From: Actinomadura coerulea
GTDB lineage: Bacteria; Actinomycetota; Actinomycetes; Streptosporangiales; Streptosporangiaceae
Direction: 5' to 3'
DNA: 64,000 nt
Assembly (NCBI RefSeq): GCF_014208105.1
Contig: NZ_JACHMQ010000001.1
Coordinates: forward strand, 744,001-808,000
Shown here one piece after another: positions 8,658 through 17,318 of the stretch; position 1 is the first letter of the stretch; each line of letters begins with the position of its first letter. The position numbers were made by a program, and so were the translations under genes. The notes below the pieces were generated by a model. That model worked only from the letters and a program-made list of their open reading frames with translations, was not told the DNA's origin and did no database searches.

Positions 8658-8762
8658 GGGAGGAGTTCGGTGAGGACGGGCCGGTCCAGGTCGCGGGCGA
8701 ACGACTCGGGGGCGTCCTCGCCCTCCGCGAAGTACTCCCTCACCCCTCTGGCCCACACGATT
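8654..8762 (-). pseudogene. Possible C-terminal tail remnant of an unidentified gene
   Basis: The minus strand reads about 35 residues (VWARGVREYFAEGEDAP, then RDLDRPVLTELLP and a stop) with balanced amino-acid use unlike a shadow frame. Upstream of this the frame lies antisense to the NAD(P)-binding remnant and loses protein character. I do not recognise the family. It may be the eroded 3' end of a lost gene. Confidence 0.3.
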
Positions 8763-8776
8763 CCAAGGAGGACACG

Positions 8777-9082
8777 ATGAAGCTCACGGTGTTCGGGGCG
8801 ACCGGCGGCACCGGCGTCCAGGTCGTCCGGCGCGCGCTGGACGCCGGGCACGACGTGACCGCCGTCGTCCGCGATCCCGCGGCCCTGCCCGGCGAGATCC
8901 GCGCCTGCGCCGACGTCGTCCAGGCCGACGCCATGGACCTCCACGCCGGCCCGGGCGACGACCCGCTCACCAGGTTCGTGGTCAAACCGCTCTTCCTGGG
9001 CCCGCTCCTCAAGGCCACCGCGCTCCTCGACATCGCGGGCGACCCGTCCACCATCGGGCATGTCGTCAGCGTCGCGGCCTGA
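8777..9082 (+). pseudogene. Internally deleted NAD(P)-binding (NmrA/atypical SDR) protein
   Basis: The 101-residue frame starts with a perfect dinucleotide-binding motif (VFGATGGTGVQVVRRALDAG) and a following VTAVVRDPA strand, as in NmrA-like atypical SDR reductases of about 200-215 residues. The middle is drastically shortened: PLTRFVVKPLFLGPLLK, normally in the second half, follows almost at once. It is joined to ALLDIAGDPSTIGHVV, normally the extreme C-terminus. This looks like at least two in-frame deletions. A good ribosome binding site (AAGGAGGAC) precedes the ATG, so it may still be translated, but activity is unlikely. Confidence 0.6.
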
Positions 9083-9116
9083 GGCGCCGCGACGGGCAGA
9101 CACCTGTCATGCCGAT

Positions 9117-9242
9117 CACCTGACGGCGCGCGCCGACCTGCACCTGTCCGAGGGCACCGTCCGCAACTACCTGTCCACCGCGATGGCGAAGATGGCCGAA
9201 CCCACCCGCGTCCGCGCCGCCGTCGACATGGGCTGGATCTGA
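9117..9242 (+). pseudogene. C-terminal DNA-binding fragment of a NarL/LuxR response regulator
   Basis: About 42 residues ending at 9242 match only the recognition helix and tail of a LuxR-type HTH (LHLSEGTVRNYLSTAMAKM, then a MGWI ending). This is typical of DesR/NarL-class response regulators with about 200 residues. The receiver domain, the linker and the first HTH helices are missing, and the upstream in-frame sequence has no homology. It is a truncated remnant beside the deleted reductase gene. Confidence 0.6.
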
Positions 9243-9290
9243 GCCGCCGGAAGTCGCCCTGCGGCGCCGCGCACACCGGGCGACGGGGCC

Positions 9291-9296
9291 TAGGCT
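9291..9296 (+). promoter_or_regulatory. Leaderless-type -10 element (TAGGCT) before the aminotransferase
   Basis: TAGGCT ends 7 nt before the GTG start at 9304. No ribosome binding site lies between them. This is the spacing expected when transcription starts at or next to the start codon. Confidence 0.55.
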
Positions 9297-9303
9297 TGGG
9301 GCC

Positions 9304-10467
9304 GTGAGCGAGCCATTGGTCGAGCGCATGCAGGGATTCGGCGAGACGATCTTCGCTGAGATGTCGGCACTGGCCGTCCGGACCGGGGCCATCAACCTGG
9401 GCCAGGGCTTCCCCGACGAGGACGGCCCGGCCGGGGTCCTGGACGCGGCGGTGGAGGCCATCCGGACGGGCGCGAACCAGTACCCTCCCGGCCCCGGGCT
9501 GCCCGAGCTGCGGGAGGCCGTGGCGGCGCAGCGCCTGGAGCGGTACGGGCTGTCGTTCGACCCGGCGACCGAGGTGTTCGTGACGGTCGGGGCCACCGAG
9601 GGGATCGCCGCGTCCGTGCTGTCGCTGGCGGGCCCGGGCGACGAGGTCGTCGTGTTCGAGCCGTACTACGACTCCTACGCCGCCGTGATCGCGCTCGCCG
9701 GGGCCGTCCGCAGGCCCGTCACGCTGCGCCCGGTGGAGGGGCGCTTCACCTTCGACCCCGATGAGCTGCGCGCCGCCGTCGGCCCCCGCACCCGGGCGAT
9801 CCTGGTGAACTCGCCGCACAACCCGGCCGGCACCGTGTTCACGCGGGACGAGCTGGAGGTCATCGCGGACGTCTGCCGGGAGCGCGACCTGGTGGCGATC
9901 ACCGACGAGGTGTACGAGTACCTGACGTTCGACGAGGCCGAGCACGTCCCGCTGGCGACGCTCGACGGCATGCGCGAGCGGACGGTGTCGGTGTCGTCCG
10001 CGGGCAAGTCGTTCTCCGTCACCGGGTGGAAGACCGGGTGGGTGACGGCGCCCGCCTCCCACATCCGGGCCGTCCAGACGGTGAAGCAGTTCCTCACCTA
10101 CGCCGTCAGCGCCCCCTACCAGCACGCCGCCGCGTACGCGCTGCGCAACGAGATCCCGTGGGTGGAGGAGCTGCGCAAGTCCCTCCAGGCCAAGCGTGAC
10201 CGGCTCATCACCGGCCTGGAGGCGGCCGGGTTCACGACCTGCCGCCCGCAGGGCACCTACTTCGTGCAGGCCGACATCCGCCCGCTCGGCTTCACCGACG
10301 GCAGGGAGCTGGCCCGCGCACTTCCGGAGAAGGCGGGCGTCGTCGCGATCCCGAGCCAGGTGTTCTACGACCACGCCGAGGCGGGCGCCCACTTCGTCCG
10401 GTTCGCGTTCTGCAAGAAGGACGAGGTCATCGACGAGGCCGTGAGCCGCCTCGCGCGCCTGCGCTGA
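9304..10467 (+). CDS. Class I/II pyridoxal-phosphate aminotransferase (DapC-like)
   Basis: This 387-residue fold-type I aminotransferase has INLGQGFPDEDGP near the N-terminus, the substrate/cofactor segment NSPHNPAGTVF (N173), the cofactor ligands D201 and Y204 in DEVYEYLTF, and the Schiff-base lysine K235 in SSAGKSFSVTGWK. It resembles actinobacterial proteins called N-succinyldiaminopimelate aminotransferase (DapC) and kynurenine/methionine aminotransferase-like enzymes. The amino donor is glutamate in most of these. The gene stands alone with a leaderless promoter and a hairpin after the stop. Which substrate it serves cannot be told from sequence. Confidence 0.85.
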   Translation: MSEPLVERMQGFGETIFAEMSALAVRTGAINLGQGFPDEDGPAGVLDAAVEAIRTGANQYPPGPGLPELREAVAAQRLERYGLSFDPATEVFVTVGATEGIAASVLSLAGPGDEVVVFEPYYDSYAAVIALAGAVRRPVTLRPVEGRFTFDPDELRAAVGPRTRAILVNSPHNPAGTVFTRDELEVIADVCRERDLVAITDEVYEYLTFDEAEHVPLATLDGMRERTVSVSSAGKSFSVTGWKTGWVTAPASHIRAVQTVKQFLTYAVSAPYQHAAAYALRNEIPWVEELRKSLQAKRDRLITGLEAAGFTTCRPQGTYFVQADIRPLGFTDGRELARALPEKAGVVAIPSQVFYDHAEAGAHFVRFAFCKKDEVIDEAVSRLARLR

Positions 10468-10470
10468 GGG

Positions 10471-10489
10471 GCGCCCGCGCCGCGGGCGC
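10471..10489 (+). terminator. GC hairpin after the aminotransferase gene
   Basis: GCGCCCGCG and CGCGGGCGC form a 9-bp perfect stem separated by one base, 3 nt after the stop codon. It is a likely terminator without a U-tract. Confidence 0.55.
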
Positions 10490-10690
10490 GGTGGAGGACC
10501 ACCGGAACCTGCCGAAGAAACGGCGTCCGTTGGGCGGAATTCGCCCGTGAGGGGCGGCCGCCGCGCGGGTTAGCGTCCGTCCCGTGACCTGGGGCCATGC
10601 GGGCGGACGCGGCGGAGGGCCGGCGGGGCCGGGACGGTCGTCGAGGGCCGGCCCCGGGTAGAGACCGGTCAACACGGCAGGTGAGGAGCG

Positions 10691-11803
10691 ATGACGGTGC
10701 CCGATCCGATCGAAGTCCGCAAGATCCCCATTGAGAGCGTGGCCGACGCGTCCGGGCTGGCCCGGCTGATCGACGACGGCGTGCTGGAGGCCGACCGGGT
10801 CCTCGCCGTCGTCGGCAAGACCGAGGGCAACGGCGGCGTGAACGACTACACGCGGCTGCTCGCCGACCGGGCGTTCCGCGAGGTGCTCCTCGCCAAGGGC
10901 ACCCGGACGGCGGACGAGGTGGCGCGGGTACCGCTGGTGTGGTCGGGCGGCACCGACGGGGTGCTCAGCCCGCACGCGACCGTCTTCGCCACCGCCGACC
11001 CCGCCCGCGTCCCCGCCTCCGACGAGCCGCGGCTGTCGGTCGGCGTCGCGATGAGCGAGGTCATCCTGCCCGAGGACATCGGCCGTCCCGCGATGGTGGA
11101 GACGGTCGCCGCGGGGGTCCGCGAGGCCATGAAGACCGCCGGGATCGACGATCCGGCCGACGTCCACTACGTGCAGACCAAGACGCCGCTGCTCACCCTC
11201 GACACGATCAACGACGCGAAGGCGCGCGACCGCGACGTGGTCACCGAGGACACCCTCAAGTCCATGGACATCTCCAACTCCACGACCGCGCTCGGCATCG
11301 CCGTCGCGCTCGGCGAGATCGAGCCGCCGTCCGCCGAGCGGATCCACAGGGACCTGTCGCTGTACTCGTCGGTCGCGTCGTGCTCGTCCGGCGTCGAGCT
11401 GGACCGGGCGCAGATCGTGGTCGTCGGGAACGTGCGCGGCATCGGCGGCCGGTACCGGGCGGGGCACGGGGTGATGAAGGACGCGCTCGACGCCGACGGG
11501 ATCTGGGACGCCGTCCGGTCGACGGGCCTGGACCTGCCCGACCGGCCCCGCACCTCCGACCTCGGCGACCGGCTCGTCAACGTGTTCGTCAAGTGCGAGG
11601 CCGACCCGCGCGGCTCGGTCCGGGGCCGCCGCAACATCATGCTGGACGACTCCGACGTGCACTGGCACCGGCAGATCAAGGCGTGCGTCGGCGGTGTCGC
11701 CGCGTCCGTCACCGGCGACCCGGCGGTGTTCGTGTCGGTCGCGGCGGTGCACCAGGGGCCGTCCGGCGGCGGCACCGTCGCGGCCATCGCCGACCTCGGC
11801 TGA
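10691..11803 (+). CDS. Ring-opening amidohydrolase (barbiturase / cyanuric acid hydrolase family)
   Basis: This 370-residue member of the rare AtzD/barbiturase family opens cyclic amides such as barbiturate (to ureidomalonate) or cyanuric acid. The fold is three repeats, each with a Ser-Lys pair. Visible signatures are [11 protein letters not shown] (from residue 85), [10 protein letters not shown] in the middle repeat, and the near-invariant C-terminal block [18 protein letters not shown] followed by VHQGPSGGG. The length is normal and all three segments are intact. The ATG has GGTGAGGAG upstream. Barbiturase versus cyanuric acid hydrolase activity cannot be settled by eye, but nearby urease and MatB genes favour barbiturate. 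Confidence 0.85.
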   Translation: MTVPDPIEVRKIPIESVADASGLARLIDDGVLEADRVLAVVGKTEGNGGVNDYTRLLADRAFREVLLAKGTRTADEVARVPLVWSGGTDGVLSPHATVFATADPARVPASDEPRLSVGVAMSEVILPEDIGRPAMVETVAAGVREAMKTAGIDDPADVHYVQTKTPLLTLDTINDAKARDRDVVTEDTLKSMDISNSTTALGIAVALGEIEPPSAERIHRDLSLYSSVASCSSGVELDRAQIVVVGNVRGIGGRYRAGHGVMKDALDADGIWDAVRSTGLDLPDRPRTSDLGDRLVNVFVKCEADPRGSVRGRRNIMLDDSDVHWHRQIKACVGGVAASVTGDPAVFVSVAAVHQGPSGGGTVAAIADLG

Positions 11804-11859
11804 GGACGCCGCCGACGCGGAGAGTATCCGCGGAGTAGCCCCTCGCGGTCGCCCGAGGC

Positions 11860-11865
11860 TATAGC
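11860..11865 (+). promoter_or_regulatory. Leaderless-type -10 element (TATAGC) before the SseB-like gene
   Basis: TATAGC lies 9 nt before the GTG at 11875 within the 10-bp palindrome GGCTATAGCC. No Shine-Dalgarno sequence is visible. Confidence 0.4.
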
Positions 11866-11874
11866 CTTCCTGGC

Positions 11875-12570
11875 GTGTCCGGACTGACCATTCCCGAACC
11901 ACAGTTCCCCGGGGACGACGGAAGCGCCGACCCCCGGTTGTGCGAGGCGCTCGCCGGGTACGCGTCCGGCCGCGTCGGCGTCCACACGGTGCTGCGGCGG
12001 CTCCAGGGAGCGCGGCTGCTGGTGCCGATCGTCGCCGTGCTCACCGAGGAGGAGCCCGCGGCGCCCGGCGAGCTGCGGCGGGAGAAGTCGAGCGACATGG
12101 CGCTGCCGACCCTGATCGGCGACGACGGGCGGCGCGGCGTGCTCGGCTTCACCTGCACCGAGACGATGAAGGCCTGGCGCGCCGACGCCCGCCCGGTCGC
12201 GGTGCGGGCCGGCGACGCCTGCCGCGCCGCCCTCGACGAGGGGGCGGACGCCCTGGTGGTGGACGTGGCGGGCCCGGTCCCGTTCGCCGTGGACGGGCTG
12301 CGCCTGCACCTGCTCGCCGACGGCCGCCCGATCCCGCCGCCGCACGAGGACCCCGACGTCCTCGCCGCGGTCGAGGCCGCGTTCGGCTCCGACCCCTCCG
12401 TCAGCGGGGTCCGCGTCGTCGAGGGCACCTCCGCGGAGATCGCCGTCCGGTTCGCCGTCGTGCCCGGGCACGACGAGCGCGGCACCGTCCAGCGGGTCTC
12501 CGACCGCCTCGCCGAACTGCTGCGCGGCCGGATCGTCGGCGGCGTCGAACTGAACGTGCTGCGCCGGTAG
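11875..12570 (+). CDS. SseB family protein
   Basis: This 231-residue cytosolic protein has an N-terminal SseB-type domain: LLVPIVAVLTEEE, DMALPTLIGDDGRRGVLGFT and a WRADARPVAV stretch, then a C-terminal half of unknown function. Such proteins are widespread in actinobacteria, often between housekeeping genes, and no biochemical role is established. GTG at 11875 fits the leaderless promoter. A strong hairpin with 12-bp arms follows, so it is a separate unit from the next gene. I assign the family only. Confidence 0.75.
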   Translation: MSGLTIPEPQFPGDDGSADPRLCEALAGYASGRVGVHTVLRRLQGARLLVPIVAVLTEEEPAAPGELRREKSSDMALPTLIGDDGRRGVLGFTCTETMKAWRADARPVAVRAGDACRAALDEGADALVVDVAGPVPFAVDGLRLHLLADGRPIPPPHEDPDVLAAVEAAFGSDPSVSGVRVVEGTSAEIAVRFAVVPGHDERGTVQRVSDRLAELLRGRIVGGVELNVLRR

Positions 12571-12579
12571 CGGCCCCGG

Positions 12580-12614
12580 GCGGACGGCGCCGGAAAACCG
12601 TTGGCGCCGTCCGC
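12580..12614 (+). terminator. Strong hairpin after the SseB-like gene
   Basis: The arms 12580-12591 and 12603-12614 are perfect 12-bp complements (GCGGACGGCGCC on the left), with an 11-nt loop containing AAAACC. It starts 10 nt after the stop and sits only 24 nt before the next co-directional gene. Confidence 0.6.
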
Positions 12615-12637
12615 GGCGGCTCTGCGACGCTGGCGCC

Positions 12638-13390
12638 ATGGTCGATGTCGACGCCTTCCTCGCTGACGGATACGTCCGGGTGGAGCAGGCGTTCCCCCGG
12701 GAACTGGCCGCCGAGTGCCGCGACATCCTGTGGCGCGACACCGGCTGCGACCCCGGCGATCCCGCGACGTGGACGCGCCCGGTCGTGCGGCTCGGCGACC
12801 ACGCCGAGGAGCCGTTCCGCGCCGCCGTGAACACCGGGCCGCTGCACGCCGCGTTCGACGCCGTCGTCGGGAAGGGAGCCTGGCTGCCGCGCGCCGGCCT
12901 CGGCACGTTCCCGGTGCGGTTCCCCAGCGACCAGCCGCCCGGCGACGACGGCTGGCACATCGACGCGAGCTTCCCCGGCGACGACCCGGCCGACTTCATG
13001 TCCTACCGGGTGAACGCCGCGTCGAAGGGCCGCGCGCTGCTGATGCTGTTCCTGTTCTCCGACGTGGGGGAGGACGACGGGCCGACCCGCATCCGCGTCG
13101 GCTCGCACCTGGACGTCCCGCCGATCCTGGAGCCCGCCGGAGAGGCCGGCCTGGCGTTCATGGACCTGGCGGCCAAGGCCGTCCCGGCGACCGAGCACCG
13201 CCCGCTCGCCTACGCCACGGGGCGGGCGGGCGACGTGTACCTGTGCCACCCGTTCCTGGTGCACGCCGCGCAGGCGCACCGGGGCACCGTCCCCCGGTTC
13301 ATGGCGCAGCCGCCCCTGCTCCCGGCGGGCCCGCTGCCCCCGTCGTCCCCCGTTCGGGTCGCGATCGACCGGGCCCTCGCCCGCTCCTGA
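12638..13390 (+). CDS. Phytanoyl-CoA dioxygenase (PhyH) family protein
   Basis: This 250-residue protein has the 2-His-1-carboxylate signature of non-haem Fe(II)/2-oxoglutarate oxygenases: H107 and D109 in GWHIDASF, and a distal histidine in CHPFLVHAAQ (H209), with R220 placed to hold 2-oxoglutarate. PhyH relatives hydroxylate acyl chains and many secondary metabolites, so the substrate is open. The start ATG lies after a terminator hairpin with no obvious ribosome binding site. It converges with the DUF2332 gene, only 22 nt away. Family assignment is good. Confidence 0.8.
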   Translation: MVDVDAFLADGYVRVEQAFPRELAAECRDILWRDTGCDPGDPATWTRPVVRLGDHAEEPFRAAVNTGPLHAAFDAVVGKGAWLPRAGLGTFPVRFPSDQPPGDDGWHIDASFPGDDPADFMSYRVNAASKGRALLMLFLFSDVGEDDGPTRIRVGSHLDVPPILEPAGEAGLAFMDLAAKAVPATEHRPLAYATGRAGDVYLCHPFLVHAAQAHRGTVPRFMAQPPLLPAGPLPPSSPVRVAIDRALARS

Positions 13391-13412
13391 CCCCGAGACG
13401 AGGGCGTGACGG

Positions 13413-14474
13413 TCAGAACCAGGTGGTGGGGAGGCCGTGGGACGGGCCCTCGCCGAGGATCACCGGCTCCCCGCCCGGCCACAGCCGCAGCGTCACGACG
13501 TGCAGGACGTTGAGCCGCGAGGCGTCGCGGCCCTCGAACGACAGGTGCGCCACGGGCGCTTCGGGGGTGGCCGCCGCCCCGGCCAGCTCGATGCTCCGGT
13601 CGACGCGCGCGGCCTCGTCCCGCGACATGTACGCGCGCATCGTCGAGTGCCACACGACCGTGGCGACGCCCTCCTCGGGAGCCAGCCCCTCCAGGAAGTC
13701 GGCGGCGCCCGCCTTCACGACCGTCGCGGGGACCCGCGCGGCTACCTCGAACGCCGCCCGCAGCCGCGCCACCCGGGCCGCCTGGTCGGGCCACACGTAC
13801 GACAGGAGCCGCCGCTGCCCGGCGGGCGAGGCCGCGTCCAGCGGGTTCGGGTCGCATCCCCGCCGCTCGGCGACGGCGAGCGGCGCGCCCACCGGGGGGA
13901 GGCCCAGCCAGGCGTCCGGCAGGACGACCGGCGACTCCGGCCCGTAAGCGCCGCTCTCGTGCCGCAGCCGGAAGCGGTCGGCGCGCAGGTTCAGGCCCGC
14001 GCTGGCCCCGATCTCCAGCAGCCTGACCGGCAAGGACCGGTCCGGGGCGCCCGCGGGGCGGCAGGCGTCCGCGATCGCGAGGAGCCCGCCGACGAGCGGG
14101 GCCGCCCGCCCGACCTCGTTGGTCTGCGGCGGGTCGAGGAGGCCGTCGCGGATCTCGGCCGCGTGCTCGGCCAGCACCTCCCGGAACGCCGGCCAGGCCC
14201 GCAGAGGGTCCCGCGTCCCGCCGGCGGTCGGGTAGTGCGCGGCCAGCTCCGGCGCCCGCCCCTCGAGGACGAGCCGGTGCACCGTCCCGAGCATGCCCAG
14301 GATGTAGCCGGTCTGCGTGCGCTCCCCGAGCACGTCCGTCACGACCGTGCCCGGATCCTCCGCCGCCCGCAGGAGCAGTTCGGCGTACATCGGCGACCCC
14401 AGCTGGGCGGACGCCCGCGCCTGGCCCAGCAGCGCCCGCCTCGTCTCGGCCCCTTCAGGCCCGGTTCCGCTCAT
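13413..14474 (-). CDS. DUF2332 domain-containing protein
   Basis: This 353-residue protein carries the DUF2332 signatures [35 protein letters not shown] and [18 protein letters not shown]. The last resembles a methyltransferase motif I, but no activity is established for the family. The ATG at 14474 was chosen because GGGGAGG sits 5 nt upstream; an in-frame GTG lies two codons earlier. It is divergent from aroC with about 77 nt between them. No function is inferred beyond the family. Confidence 0.8.
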   Translation of the reverse strand: MSGTGPEGAETRRALLGQARASAQLGSPMYAELLLRAAEDPGTVVTDVLGERTQTGYILGMLGTVHRLVLEGRAPELAAHYPTAGGTRDPLRAWPAFREVLAEHAAEIRDGLLDPPQTNEVGRAAPLVGGLLAIADACRPAGAPDRSLPVRLLEIGASAGLNLRADRFRLRHESGAYGPESPVVLPDAWLGLPPVGAPLAVAERRGCDPNPLDAASPAGQRRLLSYVWPDQAARVARLRAAFEVAARVPATVVKAGAADFLEGLAPEEGVATVVWHSTMRAYMSRDEAARVDRSIELAGAAATPEAPVAHLSFEGRDASRLNVLHVVTLRLWPGGEPVILGEGPSHGLPTTWF

Positions 14475-14538
14475 CGCCACCTCCCCGGCGAGCCTCTCAG
14501 ATGCTGGACGCCCGTCACGGGCGGGCGCGCGAAGTCAA

Positions 14539-14544
14539 TAGGAT
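14539..14544 (+). promoter_or_regulatory. Leaderless-type -10 element (TAGGAT) before aroC
   Basis: TAGGAT ends 7 nt before the aroC ATG at 14552, with no ribosome binding site between. It would start a leaderless transcript for the shikimate operon. Confidence 0.6.
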
Positions 14545-14551
14545 TCCTCCC

Positions 14552-15730
14552 ATGCTGCGATGGTTGACCGCGGGGGAGTCCCATGGCCCGGCCCTGACCG
14601 CGATCGTGGAGGGGCTGCCGGCAGGAGTGCGCGTGACCTCGGGCGACATCGCCGAGGAACTGCGCCGCCGGAGACTCGGCCACGGGCGGGGCGCCCGGAT
14701 GAAGTTCGAGCAGGACGAGGTCACGATCGTCGGCGGCGTCCGGCACGGGGTGACGCTCGGGGGGCCGGTCGCGATCGAGGTCGGCAACACCGAGTGGCCC
14801 AAGTGGGAGACGGTCATGTCGGCCGACCCCGTGGACGCCGACGTCCTCGCGGCCCAGGCCAGGAACGCCCCGCTGTCGCAGCCGAGGCCCGGCCACGCCG
14901 ACCTGGTCGGCATGCAGAAGTACGGCTTCGACGACGCGCGGCCCGTCCTGGAGCGGGCGAGCGCGCGGGAGACGGCCGCGCGGGTCGCGCTCGGCACCGT
15001 CGCCAAGGCGTTCCTCAAGCAGGCCCTCGGCGTGGACGTCCTGAGCCACGTGATCGCGCTCGGCGAGGTCGAGGCCCCCGAGGGCGTCCTGCCCGAGCCC
15101 GGCGATCTGGCGCGGGTGGACGAGAGCCCGGTGCGCTGCTTCGACGGCGAGGCCTCGGCGCGGATGGTCGCGCACATCGACGAGACCAAGAAGGCCGGCG
15201 ACACCCTCGGCGGCGTGGTGGAGGTCCTCGCCTACGGGCTCCCGCCGGGCCTCGGCAGCCACGTCCACTGGGACCGGCGACTGGACTCCCGGCTCGCCGG
15301 CATCCTCATGGGCATCCAGGCGATCAAGGGCGTGGAGCTCGGCGACGGGTTCACCACCGCGCGGCGGCCCGGCTCGCGGGCGCACGACGAGATCGACGCG
15401 ACCCCCGGGGGGATCCGCCGCCGCACCAACCGGGCCGGCGGCGTCGAGGGCGGCATGACCACCGGCGAGGTGCTGCGGGTGCGCGCCGCGATGAAGCCGA
15501 TCTCGACCGTGCCGCGGCGGCTCGACACGATCGACGTCACGACCGGCGAGCCCGCCAAGGCGATCAACCAGCGCAGCGACGTGACGGCCGTCCCGGCCGC
15601 CGGGGTGGTCGCCGAGGCGATGGTCGCGCTCGTCCTCGCGGACGCGGCGCTGGAGAAGTTCGGCGGCGACTCCGCCGAGGAGACCGCCCGCAACCTGCGC
15701 GGATACCTGTCCTCTTTGACGATCAAGTGA
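14552..15730 (+). CDS. aroC: Chorismate synthase
   Basis: AroC (392 aa) converts 5-enolpyruvylshikimate-3-phosphate to chorismate using reduced FMN. Conserved segments seen are [20 protein letters not shown] at the start, [42 protein letters not shown], and the C-terminal [20 protein letters not shown]. The start at 14552 is where homology begins and where the leaderless promoter points. It is the first gene of aroC-aroK-aroB-aroQ. Its stop overlaps a possible GTG start of aroK. Confidence 0.97.
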   Translation: MLRWLTAGESHGPALTAIVEGLPAGVRVTSGDIAEELRRRRLGHGRGARMKFEQDEVTIVGGVRHGVTLGGPVAIEVGNTEWPKWETVMSADPVDADVLAAQARNAPLSQPRPGHADLVGMQKYGFDDARPVLERASARETAARVALGTVAKAFLKQALGVDVLSHVIALGEVEAPEGVLPEPGDLARVDESPVRCFDGEASARMVAHIDETKKAGDTLGGVVEVLAYGLPPGLGSHVHWDRRLDSRLAGILMGIQAIKGVELGDGFTTARRPGSRAHDEIDATPGGIRRRTNRAGGVEGGMTTGEVLRVRAAMKPISTVPRRLDTIDVTTGEPAKAINQRSDVTAVPAAGVVAEAMVALVLADAALEKFGGDSAEETARNLRGYLSSLTIK

Positions 15731-16248
15731 GCGTTGCGATGCGACCGAAGGCAGTCATCATCGGGCCGCCCGGCTCGGGCAAGTCCACGATCGGCGCCGG
15801 GCTGGCCGAGCGTCTCGGCGTCACGCTGCGCGACACCGACGCCGACGTCGAGCGGGCCGCGGGCAAGCCGATCGGCGAGATCTTCATCGACGACGGCGAG
15901 GAGCGCTTCCGCGAGATGGAGCGCGCCGCCGTCGCCGAGGCGCTGGCCGAGCACGAGGGCGTCGTCGCGCTCGGCGGCGGCGCCGTCCTCGCGGAGCCGA
16001 CGCGGGAGCTCCTCGCCGGGCACACCGTCGTCTACCTGCGGGTCGGCCTGGCGGAGGCGATCAAGCGGGTGGGCCTGGCGTCGGCGCGGCCGCTGCTCGT
16101 GCTGAACCCGCGCAGCCAGATGCGCAAGCTCCTGGAGGAGCGGCTCCCGATCTACGAACGGCTCGGCACCGTGCACGTCGACACCGACGGGCGCGAGCCC
16201 GCCGAGATCGTCGAAGAGGTCGTCCAGGCCCTTGAGGGGAACGCGTGA
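15727..16248 (+). CDS. aroK: Shikimate kinase
   Basis: Shikimate kinase (173 aa from GTG, 169 aa from the ATG at 15739) phosphorylates shikimate at the 3-hydroxyl using ATP. It has the P-loop GPPGSGKST, the substrate-binding DTDADVE pair of aspartates, a [13 protein letters not shown] helix, GGGAVL for shikimate, and an ARPLL-type lid. The GTG at 15727 overlaps the aroC stop by 4 nt (GTGA), which suggests coupling. Neither start has a clear Shine-Dalgarno sequence. Identity is secure; the exact start is not. Confidence 0.95.
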   Translation: MSVAMRPKAVIIGPPGSGKSTIGAGLAERLGVTLRDTDADVERAAGKPIGEIFIDDGEERFREMERAAVAEALAEHEGVVALGGGAVLAEPTRELLAGHTVVYLRVGLAEAIKRVGLASARPLLVLNPRSQMRKLLEERLPIYERLGTVHVDTDGREPAEIVEEVVQALEGNA

Positions 16249-17318
16249 CGCGGGCCCGGGTGCACGTCGGCGGCGCCGACCCCTACGACGTCGTCATCGG
16301 GACGGGCGTCCTCGGCGAACTGCCCGCCCTGGTCGGGGAGCGGGCCCGGACCGTCGCCGTCGTCCACGCCGAGGGGCTGCCGCAGATCGCCCGCCCCGTG
16401 TGCGGGGCGCTCGAACGGGCGGGGTACGCCGTGCACGCGCTGCCCGTCCCGGACGGCGAGGCCGCCAAGGAGGTCGGCGTCCTCGCCGGGCTGTGGTCGT
16501 CCTTCGCCCGCCTCGGCATGACCCGGACGGACGTCGTCGTCGGCGTCGGCGGCGGCGCGACCACCGACCTGGCCGGGTTCGCGGCGGCCTCGTGGCTGCG
16601 CGGCGTCCGGGCGGTGCTCGTCCCGACGACGCTGCTCGGCATGGTGGACGCGGCGGTCGGCGGCAAGACCGGCATCAACGTCCCCGAGGGCAAGAACCTC
16701 GTCGGCGCGTTCCACCCGCCCGCCGGCGTCCTGTGCGACCTCGCCACGCTGGTGACGATGCCGCGCGAGGACTACATCAGCGGCCTCGCCGAGATCATCA
16801 AGGCCGGGTTCATCGCCGACCCGCGGATCCTCGCCCTGGTCGAGGACGACCCGAAGGGCGCCGCGCACCCCGACGGCCCGCACACCCGCGAGCTGGTCGA
16901 ACGGGCCGTTCGGGTCAAGGCCGGCGTCGTGTCGGCCGACCTGAGGGAGAGCGGCCTGCGCGAGATCCTGAACTACGGCCACACGCTCGCGCACGCCATC
17001 GAGAAGAACGAGGACTACCGGTTCCGCCACGGCCACGCCGTCGCGATCGGCATGGTGTACGCCGCCGAGCTGTCCCGCCTCGCAGGCCGGCTGCCCGCCG
17101 ACGCCGTGCGGCGGCACCGCGACATCCTGGAGGCCGTGGGCCTGCCGGTCTCCTACGCCGCCGACTGGGCCGGCCTGCGCGCCACCATGACCATCGACAA
17201 GAAGTCGCGGGGCGCCACGCTCCGGTTCGTCGTCCTCGACGGCATCGCCGAGCCGGGCCGCCTCGAGGGCCCGGACGAGGACCTGCTCGCCGCCGCCTAC
17301 CGGGAGATCGCCCGATGA
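16245..17318 (+). CDS. aroB: 3-dehydroquinate synthase
   Basis: AroB (357 aa) makes 3-dehydroquinate from DAHP using NAD+ and a divalent metal. Signatures are GVGGGATTDLAGFAAASWLR, PTTLLGMVDAAVGGKTGIN, the metal-binding stretch around GLAEIIKAG, and NYGHTLAHAIE with RHGHAVAIGM supplying the histidine ligands. The GTG start overlaps the aroK stop by 4 nt and the gene overlaps aroQ by 4 nt. It is the third gene of the shikimate operon, of normal length. Confidence 0.97.
   Translation: MTRARVHVGGADPYDVVIGTGVLGELPALVGERARTVAVVHAEGLPQIARPVCGALERAGYAVHALPVPDGEAAKEVGVLAGLWSSFARLGMTRTDVVVGVGGGATTDLAGFAAASWLRGVRAVLVPTTLLGMVDAAVGGKTGINVPEGKNLVGAFHPPAGVLCDLATLVTMPREDYISGLAEIIKAGFIADPRILALVEDDPKGAAHPDGPHTRELVERAVRVKAGVVSADLRESGLREILNYGHTLAHAIEKNEDYRFRHGHAVAIGMVYAAELSRLAGRLPADAVRRHRDILEAVGLPVSYAADWAGLRATMTIDKKSRGATLRFVVLDGIAEPGRLEGPDEDLLAAAYREIAR

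Noticed and set aside
9060..9242. Complete 60-residue regulator gene
   Set aside because: The first 20 residues overlap the upstream remnant and show no homology; only the tail of an HTH remains and no ribosome binding site is seen.
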